DNA of 52,616 nt, from the IMG/VR virus record IMGVR_UViG_3300036791_000154, positions 1 through 52,616 of that record, one strand, 5' to 3'. The first letter of the stretch is position 1. Each line of letters starts with the position of its first letter. Of the stretch, positions 1 through 10,581 are shown one piece after another. The DNA comes from a virus. The notes below the pieces were generated by a model. The model did not search any database and was not told the DNA's origin. It was given only the letters and a program-made list of their open reading frames with translations. Both the position numbers and the translations under genes were made by a program.

Positions 1-3000
1 CAAATCTAAGTGTTTCTGTATATGTTGGATTGCCTGGCAGAGTTATACGTCGCTGTACCACAAGCCCAGTAGCACCAAGTGTAATCTCGGCTCCAGCATT
101 GTCGCTTAATGGGTGTGCATGGGTCGCACTGCCACCAGCCATACCTGGATTTCCACCATATGGGAAACGACTATTCATGCTAGGCAAATCAAAGGTAGTT
201 GTGCCATCTCCAACACCGTATGCCGTACCAATAGCTGCAAACAATGCCGAGTAAGTTGATCGACTTACTGCTGATCCATCACATAGCAACCATCCTGATG
301 GAGCAGCGTTTCCAGCAAACATCATTACCGATGCTGTCGGTGCTGCACCAGATGATGGTCCAGCCGCACCTTGTGGACCTGGAATGCCTTGTGGGCCAAC
401 TAAACCTGGACCCTCAGCATCCATAAACCAACGGCCACCAACTGAGACATAGCCGTTAGTACCACCATTGCTAAGGAATACTAAAGATAGTGAGCCATCT
501 TGTAATGCATCAATACGAGCACCAGCATTATCATATGAAACATTCACGAATATATGCTCATATTTAGGTGGGAATGGAATACTTCCAGCAGCACACAGCA
601 ACGTATTTACCGATGTAGTACCACCCTTGATGAGACCACGTACCGTGCAAACACCATTCTTATTAAGTGTGAACGTCAAGCTAGCAAAGCCAGCACCGTA
701 GTTCGCCCATGAATTGAGCAGCGTTGGAAATCGCCAATCACCTTGCGGGCTAGCAAGGACAACGCCATCTAGGCAAACCCATCCATTACTACCACCGCCA
801 GTATATCCATTGAGATAGATATTGCCATTACTCCAGATATCAAGCCGTGCCATAGCTGTACCAGCGGTTCCAGCACAAGCAACAACAAACATCTGATTAG
901 CATCTGGCCTAATATTGGCTGGTAGTGTAGCGATAGCCGATGGCTGGATTGAGCCATTTTGGATTGTACCGGATAGATGAACATCACCAACATTATCAAC
1001 GTAATATCTAGCTGGCGCACTACTGTAATTAGTCCAGCCACTGCCTAATGTTAACGGCTGCCAATTCAATGATTGGGCATCATCAGCCATAAATGTTATG
1101 CCTTCAACACCATAACCACCAGCAGTAGCAACACCAATCCAGTAATATACTTCACCAGTTGGATTAATACGCCAACAGGCACCACCCCATGTTAATTCAT
1201 AGATAACATAGCCAGGTCTAAAGCCAACAGGCAATGTAAATATGGGTGTTGTTTGTGATGGTGCGATGTTGTTAAAGAATCCTTCAAGAAATACACACCC
1301 AGCTTGATCACGACGAAATCGACCAGCCGTATATGTCTTACCAGTAGCATCATATCCAGCAGCGTTACGTACTGGCTCGCCAGGCTGAGCTAAATAATGC
1401 CAACCAGAATCTGATGGACCACTAGGTATAACAGTTTGCCATTGCGCGTCATAATCAGTATTGGATTTCTTAGCCAATGCTTGGCCAGTAGTACCGCCAG
1501 GTGGAATACCATTAAAGGCTGTCGGCGACTGAGCAATACTAAGATTGGCTCTATCGCATTGGGCATTCCCACCGCCACTAGGCAAGTTAAGCGTGACAAC
1601 AAAGCGCATAAGACCGACACCAGATGGAATCATGAATGTCGGCGCTTGATAATGCGCCCATGTTGACGTCAAAGCTGTTGGCGCTAAGACATCATTAACA
1701 ACTGAACCAGTTACAAAGTAATCAGGATTGCCACCAGGCGGCGCAGTGATCAATGTTAGTTGAACTGTTGCGCCAGGCGTTGGCGACTTTGCCCATACGT
1801 CACAAGTCCAAACTTGCCCAGGTGTGACGGCAATAACCTGATTTTCAAATCGCTGATATGACTGGGTTGTGCCACTAATCTGGGCACCATTCGCATCATA
1901 TGAATTGGGGTAAATAATATGCGATATTGTTGGGTTACCAGTCTGCCAGTAAATACCCCATGCGCCTGGTGTATTCGCGTTTTGCCATTGATCAAATGAA
2001 TAATCAACGAGCACATTCGCTGCTGGATTATCTGGTGGTCCTGGCGGTCCTGCTCCACCGGGTACACCTTGTGATCCTTGTGGACCTTGTGTGCCTTGAA
2101 TTCCCTGCGGTCCTTGCGGTCCAGGTGGTCCTTCTAATTGGCCATCTTGATTCCATTGGGTGCCATCATAGACCCACATTATCCCAGTATCATAAAGGAA
2201 AACGTCACCGTTAGCGGGTGATGGAACGGAGCCAGCATCATTATATGGCTCGCCTTGCACATACCATTTAGTTCCAGGTGGTCCTGTTGGTCCAGGCGGT
2301 CCACCGGGCGTCCCTGGAACACCTTGCGCGCCTGTATCGCCTTGTGGTCCTTGTGGACCTAATGGTCCTTGTGGACCTGTTGGACCAGCAACACCAGCAG
2401 GTCCAGTATTACCTTGTGCGCCAGTTGCTCCAGTGGGACCGATTGGCCCAGTAGCGCCTGGCAATCCTTGCGCGCCAGTAGATCCAGCAGGTCCGGTAGC
2501 GCCAGTATTTCCAGTTGCACCCGCTGGTCCAGCCGGTCCAGTTTGCCCTTGTATTCCTTGCGGTCCTGTTGCTCCAGTCGGACCTTGCGCGCCGTTTGCC
2601 CCAGTAGGCCCAGGTATTCCTTGCGGTCCTTGCGGTCCAGGCACTGTTGACGCTGGTCCCGCTGGGCCTTGTGGTCCAATTGGCGAAGCTTCTAAATCAA
2701 CCAACCAACGCATTGCCAATGAAACATAGGCATTCGTGCCACCTGATTGAAAACCTTGGAAGCTAAGCGAACCATCAATCATGATGTCAACGCGACAACA
2801 AGTATTTGCATTGGCACCATTGACATACAGATATTCATATCGAGGCGATACGCCAGGATTGGGGAAGTTATTAGCTGCTACAACTGGTGTTGGGATAGTG
2901 ACAGTGCCACCCTTTATCAAACCGCGAGTAGCAGATACACCAAACTTATTCTGACAGTGTTGTGCTGGTGCCCATACAGAACCGTAGTTCACCCATGAGT

Positions 3001-4090
3001 TAGTTAGTGTCAAGTTTCCCCATGTACCACTGGGGTTCGAGATGACTATGCCATCTAAACTTACTGCGGCATTGCTGCCAGTGCTAGCAAAGCCCATGAC
3101 CATAAGGTTGCCGTTAGCGTCAAGGTCAACCCTGGCTGTTCCACCTCCACCAGCACCACCAGCAGCAGCAACATATATCGTCTGGAAATTACCAGTCGAT
3201 GCTAAACCAGCAGGCAATGTTGCAAAGAAATTGCCAACGCCAGTAGTACCACCAGCGATGCGTCCTGATAGGTGAACATCACCAGCTGGATCAACATAAT
3301 ATCGTGCTGGTGCATAGCCAGACATGTTTGTCCAGCCGCTACCTAATGTTAGTAGCGTCCATACTGGTGGCGATGCAGAATCCTCAGCCATATACTGACA
3401 ATTATGGAATGCGACTGGCTGGCTCGTATTGCCAATGTCGCCATTGTAGAACACATCACCATTGGGATTGATGAGAATAGCGCCAGTGTTTCCACCACCA
3501 CATTGACCAATCATTACAATGGGATACGCAGGTCTAAAGCCTGGCGGCATTGTAAAGACTGGCACTGTAGATGATGGCAACATAGAGCCAATAAACAAAT
3601 CAATCCATACTTGCCCTGCACCATCACGTCTAATGCGACCGCGACCAAACCCAATTGCACTTTGTGTATATGGTGCCGCTGGAGATGCAGGGTTGAATGA
3701 GATATCCCCACTGACACCAAAGTAAAGCCAACCGCTATCTAGTGATGATGCTGCGCCTCCACCGGCGGCTTCTGTTATCCAGTGAGTGTCATAATCAGTA
3801 GCACTTTGCTTCGCTAATATCTGGCCGGTTGCACCCGCTGCTGGAATTCCTTGCCCTGGATTTCCTTGTGGCCCCGTTGGCCCAGTAGCACCAGCCGATC
3901 CAGTATTACCTTGTGCGCCTTGCGATCCTGTGGGACCTTGCGGTCCTGTCGAGCCTGTTGGACCTGTTGGCCCAGTTGGTCCTGCTGGACCTTGCGCGCC
4001 TTGTCCTACATAGGTTTTGCGCTCCAGTACGCCAACACGACCATTCAAATTGTCTAGCGCCTTTATAGGATTGGGAGGCAATGTGGCCAT
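1..4090 (-). CDS. Tail fibre with collagen-like repeats and C-terminal collar domain (5' part; continues at 52616)
   Basis: The frame is open from ATG 4090 to the window edge and, if the window is circular, continues at 52616 to a TGA at 52558, giving 1382 residues. The Shine-Dalgarno AAGGA lies 9 nt before the start and overlaps the preceding stop. Collagen-like Gly-X-Y runs lie at about residues 30-85, 470-602, 640-685 and a short one near 1225-1240. A block of about 370 residues (nt 3840-2690) recurs at nt 1500-400, sharing ARYYVD, GDVHLSG and GLIKGGT. The C-terminus from nt 335 is a Phage_Tail_Collar domain ([14 protein letters not shown]). This is the likely receptor-binding fibre at the tail tip. 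Confidence 0.93.
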   Translation of the reverse strand, partial: MATLPPNPIKALDNLNGRVGVLERKTYVGQGAQGPAGPTGPTGPTGSTGPQGPTGSQGAQGNTGSAGATGPTGPQGNPGQGIPAAGATGQILAKQSATDYDTHWITEAAGGGAASSLDSGWLYFGVSGDISFNPASPAAPYTQSAIGFGRGRIRRDGAGQVWIDLFIGSMLPSSTVPVFTMPPGFRPAYPIVMIGQCGGGNTGAILINPNGDVFYNGDIGNTSQPVAFHNCQYMAEDSASPPVWTLLTLGSGWTNMSGYAPARYYVDPAGDVHLSGRIAGGTTGVGNFFATLPAGLASTGNFQTIYVAAAGGAGGGGTARVDLDANGNLMVMGFASTGSNAAVSLDGIVISNPSGTWGNLTLTNSWVNYGSVWAPAQHCQNKFGVSATRGLIKGGTVTIPTPVVAANNFPNPGVSPRYEYLYVNGANANTCCRVDIMIDGSLSFQGFQSGGTNAYVSLAMRWLVDLEASPIGPQGPAGPASTVPGPQGPQGIPGPTGANGAQGPTGATGPQGIQGQTGPAGPAGATGNTGATGPAGSTGAQGLPGATGPIGPTGATGAQGNTGPAGVAGPTGPQGPLGPQGPQGDTGAQGVPGTPGGPPGPTGPPGTKWYVQGEPYNDAGSVPSPANGDVFLYDTGIMWVYDGTQWNQDGQLEGPPGPQGPQGIQGTQGPQGSQGVPGGAGPPGPPDNPAANVLVDYSFDQWQNANTPGAWGIYWQTGNPTISHIIYPNSYDANGAQISGTTQSYQRFENQVIAVTPGQVWTCDVWAKSPTPGATVQLTLITAPPGGNPDYFVTGSVVNDVLAPTALTSTWAHYQAPTFMIPSGVGLMRFVVTLNLPSGGGNAQCDRANLSIAQSPTAFNGIPPGGTTGQALAKKSNTDYDAQWQTVIPSGPSDSGWHYLAQPGEPVRNAAGYDATGKTYTAGRFRRDQAGCVFLEGFFNNIAPSQTTPIFTLPVGFRPGYVIYELTWGGACWRINPTGEVYYWIGVATAGGYGVEGITFMADDAQSLNWQPLTLGSGWTNYSSAPARYYVDNVGDVHLSGTIQNGSIQPSAIATLPANIRPDANQMFVVACAGTAGTAMARLDIWSNGNIYLNGYTGGGSNGWVCLDGVVLASPQGDWRFPTLLNSWANYGAGFASLTFTLNKNGVCTVRGLIKGGTTSVNTLLCAAGSIPFPPKYEHIFVNVSYDNAGARIDALQDGSLSLVFLSNGGTNGYVSVGGRWFMDAEGPGLVGPQGIPGPQGAAGPSSGAAPTASVMMFAGNAAPSGWLLCDGSAVSRSTYSALFAAIGTAYGVGDGTTTFDLPSMNSRFPYGGNPGMAGGSATHAHPLSDNAGAEITLGATGLVVQRRITLPGNPTYTETLRF

Positions 4091-4102
4091 GTTTTCACAT
4101 CC

Positions 4103-5155
4103 TTAGTACGGCATAAATGGTGGCTTGACTAAGGTCAAATTAACCTGATGATCAGCACCATCATCAGATAAAGTAAGGTCCAATTGGGTTATGCGGTAGT
4201 TGTCGTTGATGTTGATGCGACCACTTTTGACGATAAACTTTATGATGTCGCCAACCCATGCGTCAGCCTGATTAATCCAAACGCCTTTCTTTAGCTGGCA
4301 TGTCCATGTCGCTGCGACTAGTTGCATGTTAGTTGCTTGCTGATTAGCGAACGCTACTAAGTGAGAATGATCAACGATACTTGGGTCACTTGCTACATTC
4401 ATTAATCGACCTTGCGGGGCAGTCGCGATGCCTGCTGCATCTTGCACTATTGGAGTAAGTGCCATATCACCGCTAGCAAAAACAGAGTCGGCAAAAGACC
4501 CAGTATCAAGGCTTCGACTAACCTGCGCAACTGCACCGCCATACTCCATAACGAAAGTATTGTTTTGCCGATAGTAGAATGGCGAAACGGCTTTCAGGTT
4601 TAAGCCCAACAATGAAACTGGAATCACTTGCCAGCCAAAGCCATTCATGGACGCAATGACATCTTTAGCTGTACCGCCAACCAACGTATCAAAGTTAATT
4701 GTGCTTGTTGGCATCTGACTTGAATCAAGCGTTAACTGTGGCTGTATCCCAGGACGCCCCAATATCCAAACGAGAATGTCGTTCATGACTTTTGCTGATG
4801 TCACGCCACGCCACGATAAGGGTGCGCCAGGTCCAAGGATTTGCCGACCTAACCATTCACGATAATCAAAGCAATTTATCGTTGTCTTATGGCTTTGCTC
4901 ATCAATTGCATCTGACGTTGTGCCAACGCGCCCACGCCAAAATAATTGGCCATACCGATAAACCCATACATCAGTTACTAGTTCTGTGATGTACTGGAAT
5001 ACCGTGTCATGGCCATCTAATATAAACTGAAACTTGCTCGCATCATCGACTAAGAAATTAAATTGCCTCCCAGTTGCATTAGCGATAGCGACTTGCGGAC
5101 CAGTATTCCACTGCCCCGCAGCCATTGTCCATGGTGACTGTGTAGTAGCAGTCAT
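4103..5155 (-). CDS. Minor tail protein (Gp37-like / baseplate hub type)
   Basis: A 350-residue protein between the other baseplate genes and the fibre. The N-terminal part (W-rich strands, a YGQLFWRGRV segment near residue 70, a CFDYREWLGRQIL segment near 105) resembles Siphovirus Gp37-like minor tail proteins. The start overlaps the preceding stop by 4 nt (ATGA coupling). It is probably part of the tail tip that carries the fibre. The family call is from pattern memory only; the tail role is firm from position. Confidence 0.75.
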   Translation of the reverse strand: MTATTQSPWTMAAGQWNTGPQVAIANATGRQFNFLVDDASKFQFILDGHDTVFQYITELVTDVWVYRYGQLFWRGRVGTTSDAIDEQSHKTTINCFDYREWLGRQILGPGAPLSWRGVTSAKVMNDILVWILGRPGIQPQLTLDSSQMPTSTINFDTLVGGTAKDVIASMNGFGWQVIPVSLLGLNLKAVSPFYYRQNNTFVMEYGGAVAQVSRSLDTGSFADSVFASGDMALTPIVQDAAGIATAPQGRLMNVASDPSIVDHSHLVAFANQQATNMQLVAATWTCQLKKGVWINQADAWVGDIIKFIVKSGRININDNYRITQLDLTLSDDGADHQVNLTLVKPPFMPY

Positions 5156-6378
5156 GTCCTAGCCAGGCGCGTTAAAGTCATTTTCACTGGGACAGTGTTG
5201 CTATGCGCTGGATATGAACGTGTAGCCAAACTATCCTGATACACATCCATTTCTATTGCAGTACCAGCCGTTAACCAATCCATGCCGCTAAGAGTGTCGG
5301 CAACACCAGTAACCGCTGCATGCAAACTTTGACTAATGATTACACCAGAAGTCGCATTGTTGATTCGCAGACCAACACGCCCAGTTGCTGATGCATGCTG
5401 CACGGCACAATTGATTTCCCAGAAGCCATCAGTAGGCACCTTGACTTGCGCGCCAGTGATCGTAAATAAACCGTCTGGCTCACTTGATTTTGGATAAGCT
5501 TGCTTTGTCATTGTCAAGCCTGTCCACGTTGCATTGTTAACGTTTTGCACTGCCGCATGCGTTGCCACACAACGCGATGGTGCCGTAACTGGAATCCATG
5601 TTCCCCATACGCCACCGACTAAAGCTCGCGTCCACATAACCGTCGGTGCCGCTAATGTCATTGCCATTTGCGTTTGATTATTGGCATCTTGCACAGCGAC
5701 ATACAACAGAGAACCACTAGCAATTGATGGGGTATTCGCGTCTCCAGTACCGATGTAGTAAAAGCCGCTATGCATAATCGCATTAGCATCTGGAGCATGC
5801 ACTGCTAAAGGATTGTTTGACGCATGCGGCTGAACATTTGTAATCATGTTAGTGAGGATGTTCACCCCACCAACAGAACGCAAAATCGTTGCCAAAAGTA
5901 TTGCGTCATTGGGTGTCGCGGGTATTACCGGCGTCGCTGCCTCTTGCCCCGCAATCGCTTGAATTGACCAGCGATAGTTATGGGTATTTGTTATCTGGCC
6001 ATCTTCGATGACAAGGCAAATGATGTCGTAACGCTGATACGTTACTGGCTGACTTGGAGGCTGCACATTGACAGTCGATGGGTTATAAACGAGATAACTA
6101 CCCTGATTAGCAATGGTAGTTCCTGGGATTATTGCAGTGCCTAGCGAGACATTGCACGTAGGATCACCGTTGCCATTTTGGGTAACATTGAATTCGCCAT
6201 TGTTAATGACGCCTGGCGATGTGAATACAGCGCCAATCAATGACCTAAAGTTTTGCGAGCTATAGCAAATTTGCGCATCACCTGGAGCTGGCTGCATCCA
6301 CACTGGTGGGCTTGCACCATAGGCGATTGGCCCACTAGCCAAAGGCGAAACTTCTGGAGCCAGAGTTTCAGTTGTCAT
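5152..6378 (-). CDS. Minor tail / baseplate protein
   Basis: I start this 408-residue protein at ATG 6378, which has AGGAG about 6 nt upstream (inside the previous stop region), not at the GTG 18 nt further upstream. The N-terminal half (residues 30-190) has the beta-rich pattern of actinophage upper-baseplate proteins, with an RYDIICLVIEDGQ segment and an ATILRSV strand. The C-terminal half (from about residue 270) looks like a jelly-roll or C1q-like domain that could bind a receptor or trimerise. No enzymatic motif is visible. Confidence 0.72.
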   Translation of the reverse strand: MTTETLAPEVSPLASGPIAYGASPPVWMQPAPGDAQICYSSQNFRSLIGAVFTSPGVINNGEFNVTQNGNGDPTCNVSLGTAIIPGTTIANQGSYLVYNPSTVNVQPPSQPVTYQRYDIICLVIEDGQITNTHNYRWSIQAIAGQEAATPVIPATPNDAILLATILRSVGGVNILTNMITNVQPHASNNPLAVHAPDANAIMHSGFYYIGTGDANTPSIASGSLLYVAVQDANNQTQMAMTLAAPTVMWTRALVGGVWGTWIPVTAPSRCVATHAAVQNVNNATWTGLTMTKQAYPKSSEPDGLFTITGAQVKVPTDGFWEINCAVQHASATGRVGLRINNATSGVIISQSLHAAVTGVADTLSGMDWLTAGTAIEMDVYQDSLATRSYPAHSNTVPVKMTLTRLART

Positions 6379-6386
6379 GGCTACTC

Positions 6387-7292
6387 CTAAATCCACCTAT
6401 GGCGATATTGCATAGTGCAAGTGCCAGCAGCGCTACCGCTAAACGTGTAATTGATTTGATTCATACCTGGAGCCAATGTCAACCACGAGCTTTTCGTATA
6501 GTCATATAAACTAAGGCGATTAAGCGTGGGATCATTGTTCTCATAAATAGTGCGGTTATGACAGGCAATCCATAACACTTGTCCAGGATTTACCGTACCA
6601 TTTAAGTAGATTCCCTGCTTAGTTGTCATGTTGATAATCGCAGGATTGACTACTTGCCCAACTATGATAATGATTGGGTAGACAACGACATTGCCTTCAT
6701 TATCAATCTCTGTCGTTGTCCCTACATAGCCTTGTGGGATAGTGAACGCACAAGGATCGGCACTAAAGCAATACCCAGTGTTTGTTACACAAAGTCCACC
6801 AGTGCCTACTCCAGCAGCAATCGGCGATGACACTTGATCAGCAGATTCACTAACACCTGCTGGGGCTTTCCACGCTGCGCTCGCTGAAATGACAGGTCCA
6901 TATTGGCGCGTCAATGGCGACGTTAATGTGTCACCGCGTAATTGAATTCGACGCTCACCGTCATAACCATTCTCTTGAAAGTAAATCCATGGCCGTCGTG
7001 ATGGTGCCGCAAGTGCGCGAATCTTATCCCATATTACTGCGGGATAAGGCGCATCCTGTGTCGGCACAACATAGCCATTCCACGTTACTGCTCTGTCACC
7101 CCAGAATTGCGTAAGGTCAGTTACCCCATCGCTATTGGGGTTATTGTTCTCGACTGCTCTGGGTGCTGGCCAACCATAATCAATCGAGCCAGTGAATATC
7201 GGACCAGCGCAAAAGTGTGGATCAGCGTCATCGTATTGCAACTGGATTGATTCACCAGTAATTTCGTCAACTAATCGCGAGGTAGTAGCCAT
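6387..7292 (-). CDS. Distal tail protein (Dit)-like minor tail protein
   Basis: A 301-residue protein directly after the tape measure, the classic position of the distal tail protein that starts the tail tip. The first 140 residues (DWG-like turns, WGDRAVTWNGYVVPTQ, WIYFQENGYDGERRIQLRGD) fit the Siphovirus tail-component fold; the remainder is a beta-sandwich ending in a TCTMQYRHRWI strand. The start shares one base with the tape-measure stop (TGATG), so translation is coupled. Confidence 0.78.
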   Translation of the reverse strand: MATTSRLVDEITGESIQLQYDDADPHFCAGPIFTGSIDYGWPAPRAVENNNPNSDGVTDLTQFWGDRAVTWNGYVVPTQDAPYPAVIWDKIRALAAPSRRPWIYFQENGYDGERRIQLRGDTLTSPLTRQYGPVISASAAWKAPAGVSESADQVSSPIAAGVGTGGLCVTNTGYCFSADPCAFTIPQGYVGTTTEIDNEGNVVVYPIIIIVGQVVNPAIINMTTKQGIYLNGTVNPGQVLWIACHNRTIYENNDPTLNRLSLYDYTKSSWLTLAPGMNQINYTFSGSAAGTCTMQYRHRWI

Positions 7293-9460
7293 CAGAGCCT
7301 ACTTGCTACTAAGGCAGCTTCCAGCTTTTGCACAATAGCTGCTGGGGAATTGTGCCCAAAGTCGATAGTCGCATTAGGGAATAGATTGATGATACGACCG
7401 CCTGCACTATGCCCAGCCAGACTTACTCCATGACCACTAATCTCAGGTATTGCACCAGCCGCCATCATGCTGGATGCATTCGCTACTAGATGCTTATTCT
7501 TAGTGATGCCACCAGCCATACCCTGCACTACATTAAGACCAATCTCTTCCATCACCTTAGATGGTGACAGCATCTTTAAGACTTTTCTGATTGGAGCAGG
7601 GATGCTATTAACGACAGTGCTTGTAACCGCTGAGACAAGCGAACCAGCCATACTAGTAATGCCATTAATCAAGCCCTGGATAACACTGTTGCCAGCGCTA
7701 ATAAGCCATGATCCAGCACCGCTAACGGCATTGAGCGCATCCTGTCTCAATCCGCTTAAACCGCGACTGATAGCCCCACCTACGGTGCCTGCAAGACTGC
7801 CCAATGCACCCGCTATTCTGCCTGGCAAACTTTGGAACCAACTAGTCGCACTGCCAACAAGGTTAGAGATTGCGCCTATCGCGCTATGCCACATTCCAGT
7901 TACAAAGCCAACGACATCGCTAGCCATACGACTAACAAAGCTTGAAACATCACGCCAAAGCTTCTCAAAGAATGGGGCAATCACATTCCAGTGTTGAATG
8001 ATCAGCAACGGTATGCCGATAAACGGCATGGTCGCAGCAAGGATAATTGGCCCATATTTCTTGATGATATTTACAACAGTCTTCCAAGTATCATCAAAGA
8101 ATTTGATGAAGTCTTTGAATGCACTAGTTACGGCATGCAACGCATCCATGAAGTATTGCTTTAGATCATGCGCAACCAAATTGACTAAATCATGGAACGG
8201 CTTGATCTTCATGTATGCCAGGATAAAGCCACCAGCCAAAAGAGCAATACCAGCAACGATAAGGATAATCGGTCCCAGTGCTGCATCCTCTGATAAGCCC
8301 AAAGCGACGTTAACGCCAGTCGATATCTTGGCGATAGCGTTTTGCAGCTTTTCTATTTCCATGAATTCTTTGAATGCTTTAACGCCTCTTCCTAGCTTGC
8401 CAATAATGCCAGACTCAATGATTGCACCGAGACCCATCATAACTGGCCCAGCAGCTTGTATCGCCGGACCAACCTTTTGCCCCACAGTAGAAGCGAAATC
8501 TTCGATTCTTGCGCGTGCCGCTTTCATGTGTCCAGTGAATGTATCGGCAGCTACGCTTGCCTGTCCAGCAAGCTTTTTAGCTAAAAGATCAGAGGCAGCG
8601 GCACCAATATTGGTGTTCGCAGTCATGCCCTTTATTTCTTTCTGTAAATCCTTTGCTTTTATAGTGTTCGTTGCGATCGCTGCTGTTAACGCCGCGCGCG
8701 TTGCTTTATCCTTTGTATTTATTTTTTCCAGTTTCTCTGTCTCGATTGCTGATTGAAGCTTTGCTAACGCATCTTCCTTTTCTTTCCTAACGCCAGTGTC
8801 AGAAAGTTTATTAATCTCGGCAGTAGTAATCCCATACTGTTTAAGCGTCTTTGTATTGCCGTTCATTACTCTTGCGACGATGCCTGCAGCATTAGCTAGG
8901 CTGACATGTTTTTGGGAAGCAAGGTCAGTTACTAACTGCATGTTTTTATATGACTCAGAAACGTTTCCAGTACGAGATACTAAGACACCCATAGCCCTAG
9001 CGGTATCTACTGCCGTATAACCAAAGTGCTCTTCATGATGGATTGTCTCTTCTGTTTTCTTGCTGTATTCATCCCACGAACCACCAGCATTTACAACGAC
9101 ATCCTTTAGCTGGCCCATGGCGATTTTATCCTTATCACCCATGGTTACAAGCAATGTTCCAGTGGCTGTCGCAGCGGCACCGACACCCAAAAGGCTCTTG
9201 CCTACCTTGCTTTTCATGCCTTCTGTTGCAGTGCCGAATGTGTCCACCTTATCAAGCAATTCTTGCACTGGCGCTAACGCTGGACTAAACGATGACATTA
9301 GCGTGCCACTCATTGCCTTAAACGCAGTGCGAGCACGGTTGGAAGCTTGCTCTGATTTTTGACCGACTTGCTTTTCAACCTGATTGCCAGTGTTCGCTAA
9401 CGCTGGGGAAAACTCATCTTTCATCTTAACGTTAATGAAAGCTTCGCCAAGAATTACCAT
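7292..9460 (-). CDS. Tail tape measure protein
   Basis: A 722-residue protein. Features in order: a basic, coiled N-terminus (residues 1-60), a TP901-like core (about 90-220, with MGVLVSRTGN and ANAAGIVARVMNGN), a charged helical stretch (220-300), two hydrophobic membrane-like segments (about 390-415 and 470-490), then a glycine/alanine-rich C-terminus (560-700). It sets tail length and probably helps DNA cross the membrane. It follows the frameshifted chaperone pair; AAGGGG precedes ATG by 11 nt. It is short for a tape measure, predicting a tail of roughly 100 nm by the usual rule (inference). Confidence 0.93.
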   Translation of the reverse strand: MVILGEAFINVKMKDEFSPALANTGNQVEKQVGQKSEQASNRARTAFKAMSGTLMSSFSPALAPVQELLDKVDTFGTATEGMKSKVGKSLLGVGAAATATGTLLVTMGDKDKIAMGQLKDVVVNAGGSWDEYSKKTEETIHHEEHFGYTAVDTARAMGVLVSRTGNVSESYKNMQLVTDLASQKHVSLANAAGIVARVMNGNTKTLKQYGITTAEINKLSDTGVRKEKEDALAKLQSAIETEKLEKINTKDKATRAALTAAIATNTIKAKDLQKEIKGMTANTNIGAAASDLLAKKLAGQASVAADTFTGHMKAARARIEDFASTVGQKVGPAIQAAGPVMMGLGAIIESGIIGKLGRGVKAFKEFMEIEKLQNAIAKISTGVNVALGLSEDAALGPIILIVAGIALLAGGFILAYMKIKPFHDLVNLVAHDLKQYFMDALHAVTSAFKDFIKFFDDTWKTVVNIIKKYGPIILAATMPFIGIPLLIIQHWNVIAPFFEKLWRDVSSFVSRMASDVVGFVTGMWHSAIGAISNLVGSATSWFQSLPGRIAGALGSLAGTVGGAISRGLSGLRQDALNAVSGAGSWLISAGNSVIQGLINGITSMAGSLVSAVTSTVVNSIPAPIRKVLKMLSPSKVMEEIGLNVVQGMAGGITKNKHLVANASSMMAAGAIPEISGHGVSLAGHSAGGRIINLFPNATIDFGHNSPAAIVQKLEAALVASRL

Positions 9461-9464
9461 GAGA

Positions 9465-9803
9465 TCACCCCTTTGCAGACTGGTGAATCTTGATTCCCAT
9501 TTGAGCCATCATCGCTGGTGACATCTTGAAAGGCTCTGGTTCCACCTTTATGTTGCGCTTGATCATCTCTGCTTGCACCATGTCACTAAGACGCTTATCG
9601 ACTATCTCGCGAGCCTCAACCCTGGATATCTCGAAGTTCATTAAATCCGAAATAATCATGCTGTAGCAAACGTTAACCAATTGCCTCGCATTCATCTTGT
9701 ATGGATTTTGCCCTGCTAATAACAAGCGACCTTCTACATCTTGCCAATTAGCGCGTGCCCAGCCGAATATGACTAGGCACTCTAAGTAGGGCGGTCTCCA
9801 TAT
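9465..9803 (-). CDS. Tail assembly chaperone gpT frame (made by -1 frameshift from gpG)
   Basis: This frame has no good start codon (only a TTG at 9725), but it is open from just after a TGA at 9804 and encodes YLECLVIFGWARANW before the TTG. It overlaps the gpG end and is offset by -1, the arrangement of lambda G/GT-type tail chaperones. The ribosome must shift between 9803 and the gpG TAG at 9782. The best candidate is re-pairing of the proline codon CCT with CCC at 9791-9788, giving a GDRP-YLEC junction. The fusion would help assemble the tape measure just downstream. Confidence 0.78.
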   Translation of the reverse strand: MWRPPYLECLVIFGWARANWQDVEGRLLLAGQNPYKMNARQLVNVCYSMIISDLMNFEISRVEAREIVDKRLSDMVQAEMIKRNIKVEPEPFKMSPAMMAQMGIKIHQSAKG

Positions 9804-10123
9804 TCACCAGCTAACCATTCGAGAATTTCCCCCAGTGTTTCAATGGGAATCGCCGTATCAACGTCATTGATCAATGTCTTGAATCTCGCTCTGTCATAAG
9901 GCATTAAAGCCCCATCAAATAAACGAATCAATTCAGTAGACTGTATGCCAATTTCTGCATTCATTGCCGCTGCGATTTGCAATAGCAAACCACCAGCAAC
10001 ACTTGGGCGCGCTTGAAATTTGTCAGTCTGCTCAACAAATTCGTCATTGACCATGCGATCGTAAGTAACCTCGAAATCCAACGGTGGCCTCTTATCGCGA
10101 GGCGCTTTAAATTGCTTCGGCAT
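9782..10123 (-). CDS. Tail assembly chaperone gpG
   Basis: A small acidic 113-residue protein immediately before the frameshifted gpT frame and the tape measure, the standard tail chaperone position. Helical region with LLLQIAAAMNAE and LGEILEWLAGEYGDR at the C-terminus. The start shares one base with the preceding TAA (TAATG) and has GGAGGGA just upstream. It is probably translated alone and, less often, as a gpG-T fusion. Confidence 0.83.
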   Translation of the reverse strand: MPKQFKAPRDKRPPLDFEVTYDRMVNDEFVEQTDKFQARPSVAGGLLLQIAAAMNAEIGIQSTELIRLFDGALMPYDRARFKTLINDVDTAIPIETLGEILEWLAGEYGDRPT

Positions 10124-10581
10124 TATCCCTCCACCGTTAGATGCAAGTTGTCTGTCAGATATCGATTAGGTGATGTTCCAGGATGTTGCACAACCATCGC
10201 TAATGCAAATCCGCCAGGCGCCCACGCTGCCGGGAATCGCAGAATCTTCGCTACTCGTGGGCGAATCTCATGCGGCTTAGTACCCTCATGATGCATAAGC
10301 GCTATTGGATGCTGACTTCCTACTTGCGCTTGAGGCATACTATCGGGATATTTCCCAGGCATAATGCGTTTGACAATGCTATCGCGAAGATTGCCGTAGC
10401 CTCCACCAGCGTGAACATGCCCCATGCGTATTTGATTTTTCGCTGCATCTTGCAAGACAACACAACGCTTAATCAGGTAGACCATTGCCATGCCATCAGG
10501 TCCATCCAAGATATTGGCAAGAACCTGATTATCAATGATAAAGGTTATGTTCTTGCTATTGTTGGGTCTGCCGCCAATCAT
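10123..10581 (-). CDS. Tail completion / head-tail joining protein (HK97 gp10-like)
   Basis: A 152-residue protein starting at ATG 10581 (TAATG overlap; an upstream GTG at 10593 is possible). The C-terminal half carries a pattern typical of HK97 gp10-like proteins: ALMHHEGTKPHEIRPR, then LRFPAAW, then VQHPGTSPNRYL. These proteins finish the tail top or connect it to the head. The neighbours on both sides are connector and chaperone genes. Confidence 0.8.
   Translation of the reverse strand: MIGGRPNNSKNITFIIDNQVLANILDGPDGMAMVYLIKRCVVLQDAAKNQIRMGHVHAGGGYGNLRDSIVKRIMPGKYPDSMPQAQVGSQHPIALMHHEGTKPHEIRPRVAKILRFPAAWAPGGFALAMVVQHPGTSPNRYLTDNLHLTVEG

Noticed and set aside
2359-2729. Pro/Cys-rich and Gln/Arg-rich frames on both strands
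   Set aside because: Alternative readings of the collagen Gly-X-Y repeats in the tail fibre.
7998-8756. Long plus-strand frame (252 codons) opposite the tape measure
   Set aside because: A shadow of the tape measure; no ribosome site, no family, and every supported gene is on the minus strand.
9826-9833. GGGGGAAA as the frameshift site for the tail chaperones
   Set aside because: A -1 shift there meets a TGA at 9804 before reaching the gpT sequence.
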